This document shows positions 52,882 through 61,133 of a DNA stretch of 64,000 bases, piece after piece; the stretch's first letter is position 1; each line of letters starts with the position of its first letter. The notes beneath the pieces were generated by a model. That model saw only the letters and a program-made list of their open reading frames with translations. It did not search any database and was not told where the DNA came from. The DNA lies in contig NZ_BDCJ01000004.1 in NCBI RefSeq assembly GCF_001613445.1, positions 1-64,000 of the forward strand, in the 5' to 3' direction. The translations under genes and the position numbers were made by a program. The DNA is from Nocardia grenadensis NBRC 108939 (lineage in GTDB: Bacteria > Actinomycetota > Actinomycetes > Mycobacteriales > Mycobacteriaceae).

Positions 52882-53991
52882 TCATCCGGCGGCGGGAATC
52901 GGGGTCAGCGCGACTGTGATGTTATCGCTGCCACCACAGACGACGGCGTAGTCTACGAGCGCCCGCGCGCCTTCGGTGATCGGCACGCCGAGCACGCGCC
53001 GCGCCAGATCGGCCGCGCCCGGTAGATAGTTCCACAGTCCGTCGGTGCACAGCAGGAGCGATCCGGGCGTATCCACGTAGTAGGTACGGATACTGTCCGC
53101 GGACCACGGCTGCTGCCCGGCGTCGGCTCCCAGCCAACGCATCAGGGTGTGCGCCCGAGGATCGGCCATGGCGGCCTTCTCGTCCATGGCGCCGGCTTCC
53201 ACCAGCGTCTGCGCCCACGAATCGTCCAGGGTGAGCTTCTGCGCCCCGGCCAGCACCTCCGGATGACCCGGTCGGGCCGGTTGTCCGGCCGCGGGCTCGC
53301 CGGCCGCCAGCCAGTAGGCACGGCTGTCGCCGATATTCGAGACGGTGATCGAGATATGGCCCCCGGTTTCGGTGCGCACGATCGCCGAGACATAGGTGCA
53401 CGACGGTGCGTCACCGTCGGGGCCGACCAGATTGCGCACCGCTTCCGAGGCCGCCGCCATCCCCGCGGCGGTGGCCTCCTCGGCCGTTCTGTCACCGGCC
53501 AGCGCGGACACACACGCATCGACCCCGGTGCGCACAGCAGTGCCCGAGGCGGCCTGCGGATCCGGTGAGGAGGAGACTCCGTCGCAAACCACCAGCACAA
53601 TCGTCCCGGGCTTCCCGTTGTCATCCGGTACCACCGCGGCGGCCACGGCATCCTCGTTGCGCGCGTGCAGGATTCCGCGGTCGGTGACCAGAGCGGCGAC
53701 ACCCAGATCGGCCTCGAACCGGTCCTGGACACGATGCGGATGCTCGCAGGTGGGACAGCGCGGGCCCCGGCTCTGCGTCCCGCAGTTCACGCACACCACT
53801 TCGGCGAGTTCGTCGTCCGGCAGGGCGACCCGGTGGATGCCCGAGGCCAGTGACTGCCGCGGCACGGTCGCTTCCGCGGCGGCGGCGCGGCGACGGGTGT
53901 CGAACGTTTCCCGCACCCGCGGCACCGGCTCGGTCACCGCGTCGAGAATCTCCGCCGGGTCGGCGTCTCCGGTGTTCGCGTCAGGGTTCAT
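52882..53991 (-). CDS. PP2C-type serine/threonine phosphatase with zinc ribbon
   Basis: This 369-aa protein has an N-terminal ~95 residues with a zinc ribbon (CVNCG...CPTCEH) followed by a PP2C domain: ARNEDAVA (metal-binding), VVCDGVSS (metal DG), LLCTDGLWNY and GGSDNITVAL, all the key Asp residues being present. In actinobacteria such zinc-ribbon PP2Cs usually sit with FHA and PknG-type genes; here that context is missing. It removes phosphate from Ser/Thr of unknown substrates. Confidence 0.88.
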   Translation of the reverse strand: MNPDANTGDADPAEILDAVTEPVPRVRETFDTRRRAAAAEATVPRQSLASGIHRVALPDDELAEVVCVNCGTQSRGPRCPTCEHPHRVQDRFEADLGVAALVTDRGILHARNEDAVAAAVVPDDNGKPGTIVLVVCDGVSSSPDPQAASGTAVRTGVDACVSALAGDRTAEEATAAGMAAASEAVRNLVGPDGDAPSCTYVSAIVRTETGGHISITVSNIGDSRAYWLAAGEPAAGQPARPGHPEVLAGAQKLTLDDSWAQTLVEAGAMDEKAAMADPRAHTLMRWLGADAGQQPWSADSIRTYYVDTPGSLLLCTDGLWNYLPGAADLARRVLGVPITEGARALVDYAVVCGGSDNITVALTPIPAAG

Positions 53992-54132
53992 CCGGCCGCC
54001 ACATTCATGAGTAATTTCCGGTGCTCGCCGATCCGGACGAACCAGATATATCGGGTCCGCACACCGTCCCCCTTCGTTCGCCCGTTCCGTACTGACGATC
54101 GACGATAGTACGCGGTACGCCGATGAGTGAGT

Positions 54133-55506
54133 TCACCCGCGCTCCCGCACCGCTCGTACCGCTTTGCGCGCCGCCACCAGCACCGGATCCCAGACCGGCG
54201 AGAAAGGTGGCGCATAACCGAGATCGAGTGTGGTCATCTGCGCCACCGTCATTCCCGCGGTCAGCGCCACGGCCGCGATATCGACCCGTTTGCCCGCCCC
54301 TTCCCGGCCCACGATCTGCACCCCGAGCAGCCGGCCACTGAGCCGTTCCGCCAGCATCTTCACCGTCATCACGGGCGCGTCCGGGAGATATCCGGCGCGA
54401 CTGGTGGATTCGACGGTCGCGGTGACGTACTGCAGACCCACGGCACGGGCGTCTCTCTCCCGCAGCCCCGTTCGCGCCACCTCCAGATCGCAGACCTTGC
54501 TGACGGCCGTGCCGACGACACCGGGAAAGGTCGCGTATCCGCCGCCGATATTGGCGCCGATGATCTGACCGTGCTTGTTCGCGTGCGTCCCCAGCGCGAT
54601 ATGCCTGCGCATACCCGAGACCAGGTCCAGCACCTCGACACAGTCTCCACCGGCCCAGAGGTTGTCGTACCCCGTCACGCGCATGGCCGAATCGGTGAGC
54701 AGCCCGCCGTGGTTCCCGATCGGTAGCCCGGCCGCGGCGGCCAGTGTCGTTTCGGGCAGCACCCCGATCCCGAGAACCACCACATCCGCCGGGTGTTCGC
54801 GACCGGCGGCGAACACCGCCCGGACGCGGCCGTCGTCTCCGGTGCGGATCTCGGTGACCTCGCTGTTCCCGGCCACATTCACGTCCAGGCCCCGGAGCGC
54901 CTCGCGTACCAGCACACCCATATCCGGGTCCAGAGTGGACATCGGCTGCGCGCCGCTGTGCACGATGGTGACCTCGTAACCGCGCCGGATCAGTGCCTCG
55001 GCCATCTCGACCCCGATGTATCCGGCCCCCACCACCACCGCCCGCCGTCCGGTACCGGCCGCCAATGCCGCGATGAGCGCCTCGCCGTCGTCCAGGGTCT
55101 GGACACCGTGCACTCCGGGCGCGTCGATCCCGGGCAGCGCCGGCCGGATCGGGCGCGCCCCGGTCGCCAGGACGAGGTGGTCGTAGCCGGTCCAGGTTTC
55201 GGTACCGGTAGCCAGTTCCCGGCTGCGCACCCGGCCCCCGGCCACATCGAGTTCGACAACTTCGTGGCGCAGGCGCACATCGATTCCGCGTGCCCGGTGT
55301 TCCTCGGGGGTCCGGGCGATCAGGTGATCGCGCTCCCGCACATGGCCACCCACCCAGTACGGGATACCGCAGGCCGAGTACGAGGTGAAGTGCCCGCGTT
55401 CGAACACCACGATCTCGAGGTCCGACACATCCCGGTGACGCCGGGCCTGGGCGGCCGCCGACATTCCGGTCGCGTCCCCACCGACGACCACCAACCGCTC
55501 TGTCAT
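54133..55506 (-). CDS. FAD-dependent disulfide oxidoreductase (CoA-disulfide reductase-like)
   Basis: This 457-aa class of the pyridine-nucleotide disulfide oxidoreductases with a single active Cys (SYSACGIPYWVGG, Cys about residue 45). FAD motif GGDATGMSAA is at the N-terminus, NAD(P) motif VVGAGYIGVEMAEAL in the middle and the LWAGGDCVEV motif near residue 290; the C-terminal dimer domain is complete. It likely reduces CoA disulfide, polysulfide or peroxide with NAD(P)H. Unlinked to its neighbours. Confidence 0.88.
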   Translation of the reverse strand: MTERLVVVGGDATGMSAAAQARRHRDVSDLEIVVFERGHFTSYSACGIPYWVGGHVRERDHLIARTPEEHRARGIDVRLRHEVVELDVAGGRVRSRELATGTETWTGYDHLVLATGARPIRPALPGIDAPGVHGVQTLDDGEALIAALAAGTGRRAVVVGAGYIGVEMAEALIRRGYEVTIVHSGAQPMSTLDPDMGVLVREALRGLDVNVAGNSEVTEIRTGDDGRVRAVFAAGREHPADVVVLGIGVLPETTLAAAAGLPIGNHGGLLTDSAMRVTGYDNLWAGGDCVEVLDLVSGMRRHIALGTHANKHGQIIGANIGGGYATFPGVVGTAVSKVCDLEVARTGLRERDARAVGLQYVTATVESTSRAGYLPDAPVMTVKMLAERLSGRLLGVQIVGREGAGKRVDIAAVALTAGMTVAQMTTLDLGYAPPFSPVWDPVLVAARKAVRAVRERG

Positions 55507-55763
55507 GAGATCAAACTACCCAGCGAGCGCCCGATATCTCTCGGACCGCCCGCCTACGGGCTCGTCTCCGGCCCGAAGCCACCACGGTCGGCCGCACTGT
55601 GGGCCGATACCGAGCCGAGGTACCCACCGCCGGAGCCGGCCGGTCGGCCGCCGCCGTTCCCGTACCAGAGCACCGACCCCCGACCGGCTCCCGTCATCGG
55701 CGGTGCGGCCCGGAATCTTCCCTCCCACGGTCCGGATGACCTCCGGCGGCCGGCCGGGCCGGC

Positions 55764-57305
55764 TCAGGCGGACCGGCTACCGATGAGCGGAAGGCGGCTC
55801 GCCGCGCCGCGCGTCCGGCCCCCGGAGCGCGTGGTCTCGGCCCCGTCGCGGTCGGTGAAGGTCAGGATGCCGTCCTCGATCGGGCTCTTGCGCAGGTAGG
55901 AACGGTCGCGGAAGTAGCTGTTGACCACCTTCCACGGGCCGCCGGTCCCCTGCCGCGGCATCACCGCGTCACCGCGTTGGATGTACCCGGAACTCAGCGC
56001 CCCGCCCATCACCGAGGCCTCGGAGCGATCGGACTCCGCGGCCCGAGCCACGAACCGGGTGTACCCCTTGTCGCGCATCCGGTTCAGTACGCGGCAGAAG
56101 TACTCGGCGGCCAGATCGGCCTTGAGTGTCCAGGAGGCGTTCGTGTATCCGAGGACCATCAGCGCGTTCGGCACGCCGTCGAGCAGCGACCCCTTGTACA
56201 TGACCCGGTCCCGGGTGACCACCGGTTCACCGTCCACGTCGAGCGCCATACCGCCCAGGATCTGGATGGTCAGCCCGGTGGCGGTGATGACGATATCGGC
56301 TTCGATCTCCTCGCCCGAGGAAACCCGGATGCCTCTTTCCGTGAAGGTCTCGATGGTGTCGGTGACCACCGAGGCGTCGCCGCGCCGCAGAGCCTTGAAC
56401 AGGTCGCCGTCGGGTACGACACACAGGCGCTGATCCCACGGCGCGTATCCCGGGGTGAAATGCCGCATGTCCACCGCGGGGCCGACCGCCATCCGGACCC
56501 ATTTCAGGAACATCTGCCGGGCCAGCTTCGGTTGGCGCCGCGACAGCTGGTAGCCGGCCTGCTGCACCGCGATATTGCGGGCGCGCCCGACCTGATAGGT
56601 GAGCCCGGCGGGGGATCCGGCCTTCGTCATCCCGACCGCCACCGGGTCCTCACCCGGGATGGAGGCGATATAGGTGGGTGATCGCTGCAGCATGGTCACA
56701 TGGGCGGCCTCGCCCACCATGGCCGGCACCAGCGTGATCGCGGTGGCGCCGCTGCCGATCACGACCACCTTCTTGTCCCGGTAGTCCAGGTCGTCGGGCC
56801 AGTGCTGGGGATGTACGATCCGCCCGGTGAATGCGTCCTCGCCGGGAAAGGACGGCCGGTGGCCGTTGTCGTAGTCGTAGTAACCGGTAGCCCCCACCAG
56901 AAAGGTACCGGTCCAGATCTCCTCGGCACCCGTCGCTTCCTCGAGCACTCGAACCGTCCACCGATTGTCGGAGCCGGACCAGCTCGCCGAAACCACCCTG
57001 CGGCCGAACCGGATCTTCGGTGTCACGCCGTATTCATCGGCGGTCTCGGCGATATAGCGCCGGATACCGGCGCCGTCGGCGAGCATGCGGGTACCACGCC
57101 AGGGGCGGAAACCGTAGCCGAAGGAGTACATATCGGAGTCGGAACGGATTCCCGGATAGCGGAACAGGTCCCAGGTGCCGCCGACGGCGGTGCGGCGCTC
57201 CAGGATCGCATAGCTGCGCCCGGTGTTCTCCTTCTCCAGGTGACAGGCCACATCGATACCGGAGAGGCCGGCTCCGATTATCAGTACGTCGACATGCCGC
57301 GTCAT
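55764..57305 (-). CDS. Flavin-containing monooxygenase, EthA-like Baeyer-Villiger type
   Basis: This 513-aa protein has FAD motif GAGLSGID, the Baeyer-Villiger fingerprint FTGRIVHPQHW (FxGxxxHxxxW) and NADPH motif GSGATAITL. Overall it matches EthA, the mycobacterial monooxygenase that activates ethionamide. In mycobacteria ethA is divergent from the TetR gene ethR; here only a TetR C-terminal fragment remains beyond (57915-58150). The natural substrate is probably a ketone or envelope lipid. A palindrome TTACATGTAA lies 56 bp upstream. Confidence 0.92.
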   Translation of the reverse strand: MTRHVDVLIIGAGLSGIDVACHLEKENTGRSYAILERRTAVGGTWDLFRYPGIRSDSDMYSFGYGFRPWRGTRMLADGAGIRRYIAETADEYGVTPKIRFGRRVVSASWSGSDNRWTVRVLEEATGAEEIWTGTFLVGATGYYDYDNGHRPSFPGEDAFTGRIVHPQHWPDDLDYRDKKVVVIGSGATAITLVPAMVGEAAHVTMLQRSPTYIASIPGEDPVAVGMTKAGSPAGLTYQVGRARNIAVQQAGYQLSRRQPKLARQMFLKWVRMAVGPAVDMRHFTPGYAPWDQRLCVVPDGDLFKALRRGDASVVTDTIETFTERGIRVSSGEEIEADIVITATGLTIQILGGMALDVDGEPVVTRDRVMYKGSLLDGVPNALMVLGYTNASWTLKADLAAEYFCRVLNRMRDKGYTRFVARAAESDRSEASVMGGALSSGYIQRGDAVMPRQGTGGPWKVVNSYFRDRSYLRKSPIEDGILTFTDRDGAETTRSGGRTRGAASRLPLIGSRSA

Positions 57306-57360
57306 TGCGTTCCTCGTCTGCTCGTGCCCGGGGCGTCGCCGATCATGACAGACCCACCCT

Positions 57361-57370
57361 TTACATGTAA
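57361..57370. promoter_or_regulatory. Palindrome TTACATGTAA before the EthA-like gene
   Basis: A perfect 10-bp palindrome lies 56-65 bp upstream of the monooxygenase start. On the minus strand TTGTCA (57389-57384) is 18 nt from TAAAGG, so it may overlap a promoter and be a regulator site. Short palindromes also occur by chance. Confidence 0.35.
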
Positions 57371-57642
57371 CCGAGAGTACTTGACAAATTCCCGGTCACG
57401 CGTCGGGTACGCACGCCGACCCCATGAGTCCCGGCCGCCGCGACTTCCGGAGCCGAAGGCCCGAACCTTCCCACCGGAGTCCGGGTGTGATCTAAAACAT
57501 ATTTCTTCCATATCGGCATGGCTACCGCGGCGCCCGGAGACGAGTTCCACACTTCCCGCCGCGCGCCGGACCCGGCACAACGAACTCCCCGCACGATCGA
57601 ATCCCGCTGCCGCCGAGGCCGACTCGGCATTCGGCAGAACTC
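57371..57642. other. Intergenic stretch without recognised gene
   Basis: Between the monooxygenase promoter region and the small membrane protein I see no coding pattern or inverted repeat. The short open frames present are Arg-rich in all directions and lack ribosome sites. Confidence 0.4.
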
Positions 57643-57834
57643 TCAGCAGCAGACCACCGCCACCGCGGTCGTGATAGCACCCACCGAGGTGAGCGCGATC
57701 GGCACTGCGGCCCGCGCATTCCGCCATCGGAATCCCTCCTCCGGCCGGGCCGATGCACCCTTCCCCGACGTGCGGCCGTTGCGCCACCGGCGCCCCAGCG
57801 CACCCAGGGTGATCAGCAATGTCGCTACCAGCAT
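57643..57834 (-). CDS. Small membrane protein, 63 aa
   Basis: A 63-residue ORF has GAGGAGG 6 nt before ATG 57834. The sequence has two hydrophobic segments (MLVATLLITLGAL and AAVPIALTSVGAITTAVAVV) around a basic middle (RRWRNGRTSGKGASARPEEG), fitting a two-pass or hairpin membrane peptide. No family is recognised. Expression is suggested by the strong ribosome site. Confidence 0.55.
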   Translation of the reverse strand: MLVATLLITLGALGRRWRNGRTSGKGASARPEEGFRWRNARAAVPIALTSVGAITTAVAVVCC

Positions 57835-57914
57835 CCCGGCCTCCTCACACCCCGGCCGCCGGCACCCGGCGCCCACTCGGACCGAATCCGGCCCGCCCGG
57901 GTCCGGCACGCCCC

Positions 57915-58150
57915 GCTACCCGCGCGGCCGGCGAAGCCGCCTTCGGCGTACTGGCCGCCACGGTCGAGGACTGCGTGACCGCCGATGCACTACCGCCGGA
58001 GCGCGCCGAACCGACCACCCTCACACTCTGGGCGCTCGGACACGGTCTGGCGTCGTTGTGGCTCGACGGCCAGTTGGACAAGCGCGGCACCCTGTTCGGT
58101 ACGACCGCAGCGGCCCTGGTCGATTCGGTGGTCGACGGCATTCCCGGATT
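57915..58150 (+). pseudogene. TetR C-terminal domain remnant (EthR-like position)
   Basis: The codons from about 57924 read AAFGVLAATVEDCVTADALP, then TLTLWALGHGLASLWLDG and VDSVVDGIPG, the helical ligand-binding domain of the WHG group of TetR regulators. No helix-turn-helix N-terminus precedes it; the frame starts in the small membrane protein region. The fragment lies near the EthA-like gene, so it is plausibly the leftover of its regulator. Confidence 0.6.
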
Positions 58151-58354
58151 CCTCGGCGCCGACCCCGGAGCACCGCCCGTCCCCCGCCGCAGTGACCCGG
58201 CCCGAGCCGGTCGACCGCGGTCCAACCGGCGGGATCCACAGCGACCGCGTCCTCGCCGCTTACCCGCCGCGTTGGCGGGTAAGCCCGGCATAGAGTGAAG
58301 TGGACCCGGGTCCGCACCGCGCGCGACCCGAGCCGACCAGGAGGATTGTTGTCG

Positions 58355-58663
58355 ATGAACACCACGAAAGCCCGCACGGGCCTGCTGATCGCGGTCGCCG
58401 TGCTCACACTGGCCGGCTGTACCGAAATCGAACGGGCCATGAACAAGGGCGGCGATACCCCGTGCCGCGAGTACGTGGAGCAGGACCAGAAGACCCAGCG
58501 CGTCACCATCACCAAGGCGCTCGAGGAACAGCAGGGCGCGGAACCGAGCGGCACGAACGTGGATCTGTCCATGGCGGCGGTCAACGCGCTCTGCGGTGTG
58601 CAGGCCAACGCCGACACCCCGATCGAACGGGCCGATATCGCGGGAATCTTCATCCGCAAATGA
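58355..58663 (+). CDS. Small HdeA-like lipoprotein
   Basis: This ~102-aa lipoprotein has a signal peptide and lipobox LAGC (Cys22), then a Cys-x-hydrophobic helix (TPCREYVEQDQKTQ) and a second Cys (NALCGVQANADTPIE). The Cys pair and charged helices resemble actinobacterial HdeA-like acid-stress or small secreted lipoproteins. AGGAGG lies 10 nt before ATG and 4 nt before an in-frame TTG at 58349. The function is unknown. Confidence 0.75.
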   Translation: MNTTKARTGLLIAVAVLTLAGCTEIERAMNKGGDTPCREYVEQDQKTQRVTITKALEEQQGAEPSGTNVDLSMAAVNALCGVQANADTPIERADIAGIFIRK

Positions 58664-58989
58664 GCTGGGCCGCATCGGTTTCCGAGATATCGGAGCGGGC
58701 CCGCCCGGGCGACCCTGCCGCATAGTCGTGCCGAGCCTACGAGCACAGAGGGTTATACCACAAGCGTTTTCGGACGAACAGGGACACCCGCTCGCCCCGG
58801 CGACTGCAATACGCAAGAATGTGTTCGCAAAAGTGCCGGCCGCGATGAGCCGGTATCTCGGACGGCGGGTGTATCGAATCCCCGGACCGTCCGATCCGGG
58901 GACGGCGACGATGCACAAGGGAGCGAGATGTTCTATCGGACCGATTCGTTAACGCCACCGCGGTGCCACGGCACGGCACGGAACTGCTG
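58664..58989. other. Intergenic stretch
   Basis: I see no gene here. An inverted repeat CCCCGGA (58880-58886) / TCCGGGG (58895-58901) with an 8-nt loop lies 90 bp before the DUF779 protein start; it could be a terminator or leader structure. No clear promoter was found. Confidence 0.35.
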
Positions 58990-59406
58990 ATGGCGTATCG
59001 CAGCGACCGGGTCGCAGTCACCGATCGGGCCCGCAACGCGTTACGCGAGTTGATCGAACAGCACGGGCCCATCCTGCTGTATCTCCCGCACCGCGATTCC
59101 ACCGATCCACGACCGGATTGGCTACCGATACGCGATTTCCGCGCCGCCGAGGGCGATACTCTGTTCGGCCGCCTCGCCTGGCACACCGAACTGTGGATGA
59201 GCGCGGAGGCGTACACACGTTTCGAGCGCGAACATCTCACCGTGGACGTTCCCGCCGACGCCGGTCCGGCTCCGAGCGGTGACCCGGACGGCGGATCGCC
59301 GCCGGAGGAGGCCGCGATCTTCCTACTCCGCGCCCGCCGGCTCAGTGCCGCGGAAGCCGCCGCGCTCGACGGTCGAAAACGCGGCGGCCACGGCGGCGCG
59401 ACCTGA
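58990..59406 (+). CDS. DUF779-family protein lacking the cysteine motif
   Basis: This 138-aa protein aligns along its length with DUF779 proteins: VAVTDRARNALRELIEQHGP at the start, then GDTLFGRLAWHTELWMSAEAY and HLTVDVPADAG. The conserved GGCCDGSxPMC segment is replaced by PHRDSTDPRPDW, so all metal- or thiol-binding Cys are lost. DUF779 genes commonly neighbour an aldehyde dehydrogenase; here one is convergent 7 bp away. ATG 58990 fits the family start; GTG 58963 would add nine residues. Confidence 0.75.
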   Translation: MAYRSDRVAVTDRARNALRELIEQHGPILLYLPHRDSTDPRPDWLPIRDFRAAEGDTLFGRLAWHTELWMSAEAYTRFEREHLTVDVPADAGPAPSGDPDGGSPPEEAAIFLLRARRLSAAEAAALDGRKRGGHGGAT

Positions 59407-59413
59407 CCGCGCC

Positions 59414-60967
59414 TCAGCGGCCGGGCAGAAACCGCAGCGACCGGGCGAACGTCATCAGCACCCGCTGCCACAGGTCCCGGGGGACCAGTGGCGGCGGGTC
59501 GAGGTTCAGGAAGCGGGTCGAGACCACCGATTGCGGTTCGGTGTATTTGAGCAGTCCCTCGGGCCCGTGCCGACGGCCCACACCGGAGATCCCGGTCCCG
59601 CCCATCGGCGCCGCGGTCGTCCCCCAGGCCGGCGCGTATCCCTCGTTCACACAGACGGTGCCGGTCTTCAACAACCGCGCGATCCGCTCACCTTCGGCGA
59701 GACCGCCGGCCCAGACGCTCGCGTGCAACCCATATTCGGTGTCATCGGCCGCTGCCACCGCCTCGGCCACGGAATCGACCGGATAGATCGAGACCAACGG
59801 CCCGAAGGTTTCCTCGCGCGCGCAGACCATCTCCTCGGTGACCCCGGTGAGGACCGTCGGTTCGAAGAACAGTGGGCCGATATCGGGTCGCGCCTCACCT
59901 CCGACGCGTACTTCGGCGCCCTTGGCCACGGCGTCGGCGAGATGGTCGGTCACGGTGCGCAACTGTGTCGCGGAGATGAGCGAGCCGATATCCATCGAGT
60001 TGTCGTAGGCGGCACCGAGCCGTGCGGCCGATACGGCGGCCGTGAACTTCGCGGTGAACTCCTCGGCCACCGCGCGCTGTACGTAGATCCGTTCGATGGA
60101 GATGCACAACTGGCCGGCATTGGAGAAACACGCGCGGACGGCCGCCCGCGCCGCACGGTCGATATCGGCATCTTCGGTGACGATCATCGGATTCTTACCG
60201 CCCAGTTCGGCGGAGAACCCGATGAGCCGCGCGCCACATCGCTGGGCAAGCGTCCGCCCGGTGGCCGAGGAACCGGTGAACATCAGATAGTCACAGCAGT
60301 CCACCATCGCCTCGCCGACTACCGGGCCGGGGCCGGTGACCACCGCGAGTAGATCCCGGGGCAGCCCGGCACGGTAGAGCAGTTCGGCGCCGGCGAGCGC
60401 GGAGAACGGCGTCGAACTGTCGGGTTTGAGGACCACCGCGTTGCCCGCCAGCAGCGCCGGAATCGCATCGCCCAGGGAGAGCACCAGCGGATAATTCCAG
60501 GGCGCGATCACCGCGACGACCCCCTTGGGCCGGACATCGACGAAGGCGCGGTTCAGCACCGGGAAGGCACCGGGCACCCGCCGCTGATCCAGTAGTGCGG
60601 GCGCCACGCGCGCGAAATATCGCGCGGCGAACATCAGCCCCATGACCTCTTCCTGCGCCGCCCAGCGCGCCTTACCCGTCTCCGCCTGGATCACATCCAT
60701 CAGCGCCGTCCGCTGCGCCACGACCAGGGACCGGTAGCGGTGAAGCACCCGGGCGCGTTCCCGCGCCGGGCGGGCCGCCCAGTGGGACTGCGCCACGCGG
60801 GCGCGGGCGACGGCCGCGGCGACATCCTCGGCCGTGCCGACCGGCACCGAGCCCAGCGATTTGCCGGTGAAGACCTCGTCGATCGTCCGAGGTGGGCGGG
60901 CTGCGGCAGCGTCGATCGCGACCAGAGTGCGCAACCGGTCGAAGACTTCGGGTTCCGGTACGGGCAT
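59414..60967 (-). CDS. NAD(P)-dependent aldehyde dehydrogenase (succinate-semialdehyde type)
   Basis: This 517-aa aldehyde dehydrogenase has the cofactor region VIAPWNYPLVLSLGDAIPALLAGNAVVLKPD, the oxyanion Asn in the N-terminal APWNYP, catalytic Glu in AELGGKNPMIV and catalytic Cys in SNAGQLCISIERIYV. It resembles the GabD2-type succinic-semialdehyde dehydrogenases of actinobacteria. ATG 60967 has AGGAGG 5 nt upstream. It converges on the DUF779 gene and is divergent from the conservon kinase. Confidence 0.92.
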   Translation of the reverse strand: MPVPEPEVFDRLRTLVAIDAAAARPPRTIDEVFTGKSLGSVPVGTAEDVAAAVARARVAQSHWAARPARERARVLHRYRSLVVAQRTALMDVIQAETGKARWAAQEEVMGLMFAARYFARVAPALLDQRRVPGAFPVLNRAFVDVRPKGVVAVIAPWNYPLVLSLGDAIPALLAGNAVVLKPDSSTPFSALAGAELLYRAGLPRDLLAVVTGPGPVVGEAMVDCCDYLMFTGSSATGRTLAQRCGARLIGFSAELGGKNPMIVTEDADIDRAARAAVRACFSNAGQLCISIERIYVQRAVAEEFTAKFTAAVSAARLGAAYDNSMDIGSLISATQLRTVTDHLADAVAKGAEVRVGGEARPDIGPLFFEPTVLTGVTEEMVCAREETFGPLVSIYPVDSVAEAVAAADDTEYGLHASVWAGGLAEGERIARLLKTGTVCVNEGYAPAWGTTAAPMGGTGISGVGRRHGPEGLLKYTEPQSVVSTRFLNLDPPPLVPRDLWQRVLMTFARSLRFLPGR

Positions 60968-61073
60968 CACGCCTCCTACCTGTCGGTATTCGCGAGGTGA
61001 AGACAAATCTACCCACCGTGTCCCGGTCGGCGGCGCCGCCGCCACGCCGCATATGCCGGGTTCGGTGTCAAAG

Positions 61074-61086
61074 TGAGTCCTGTTCA
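61074..61086. promoter_or_regulatory. Weak operator-like site TGAGTCCTGTTCA
   Basis: Two mismatches from the TGAATCCAGTTCA core found at 6788 and 24865, in the divergent region between the aldehyde dehydrogenase and the sensor kinase. TTGACA on the minus strand (61071-61066) is adjacent. A match of this quality could be chance. Confidence 0.25.
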
Positions 61087-61133
61087 ATGGGATTCGATGT
61101 GCAGGAAACCGGTCGAACGGTTAACTTGTGGCG

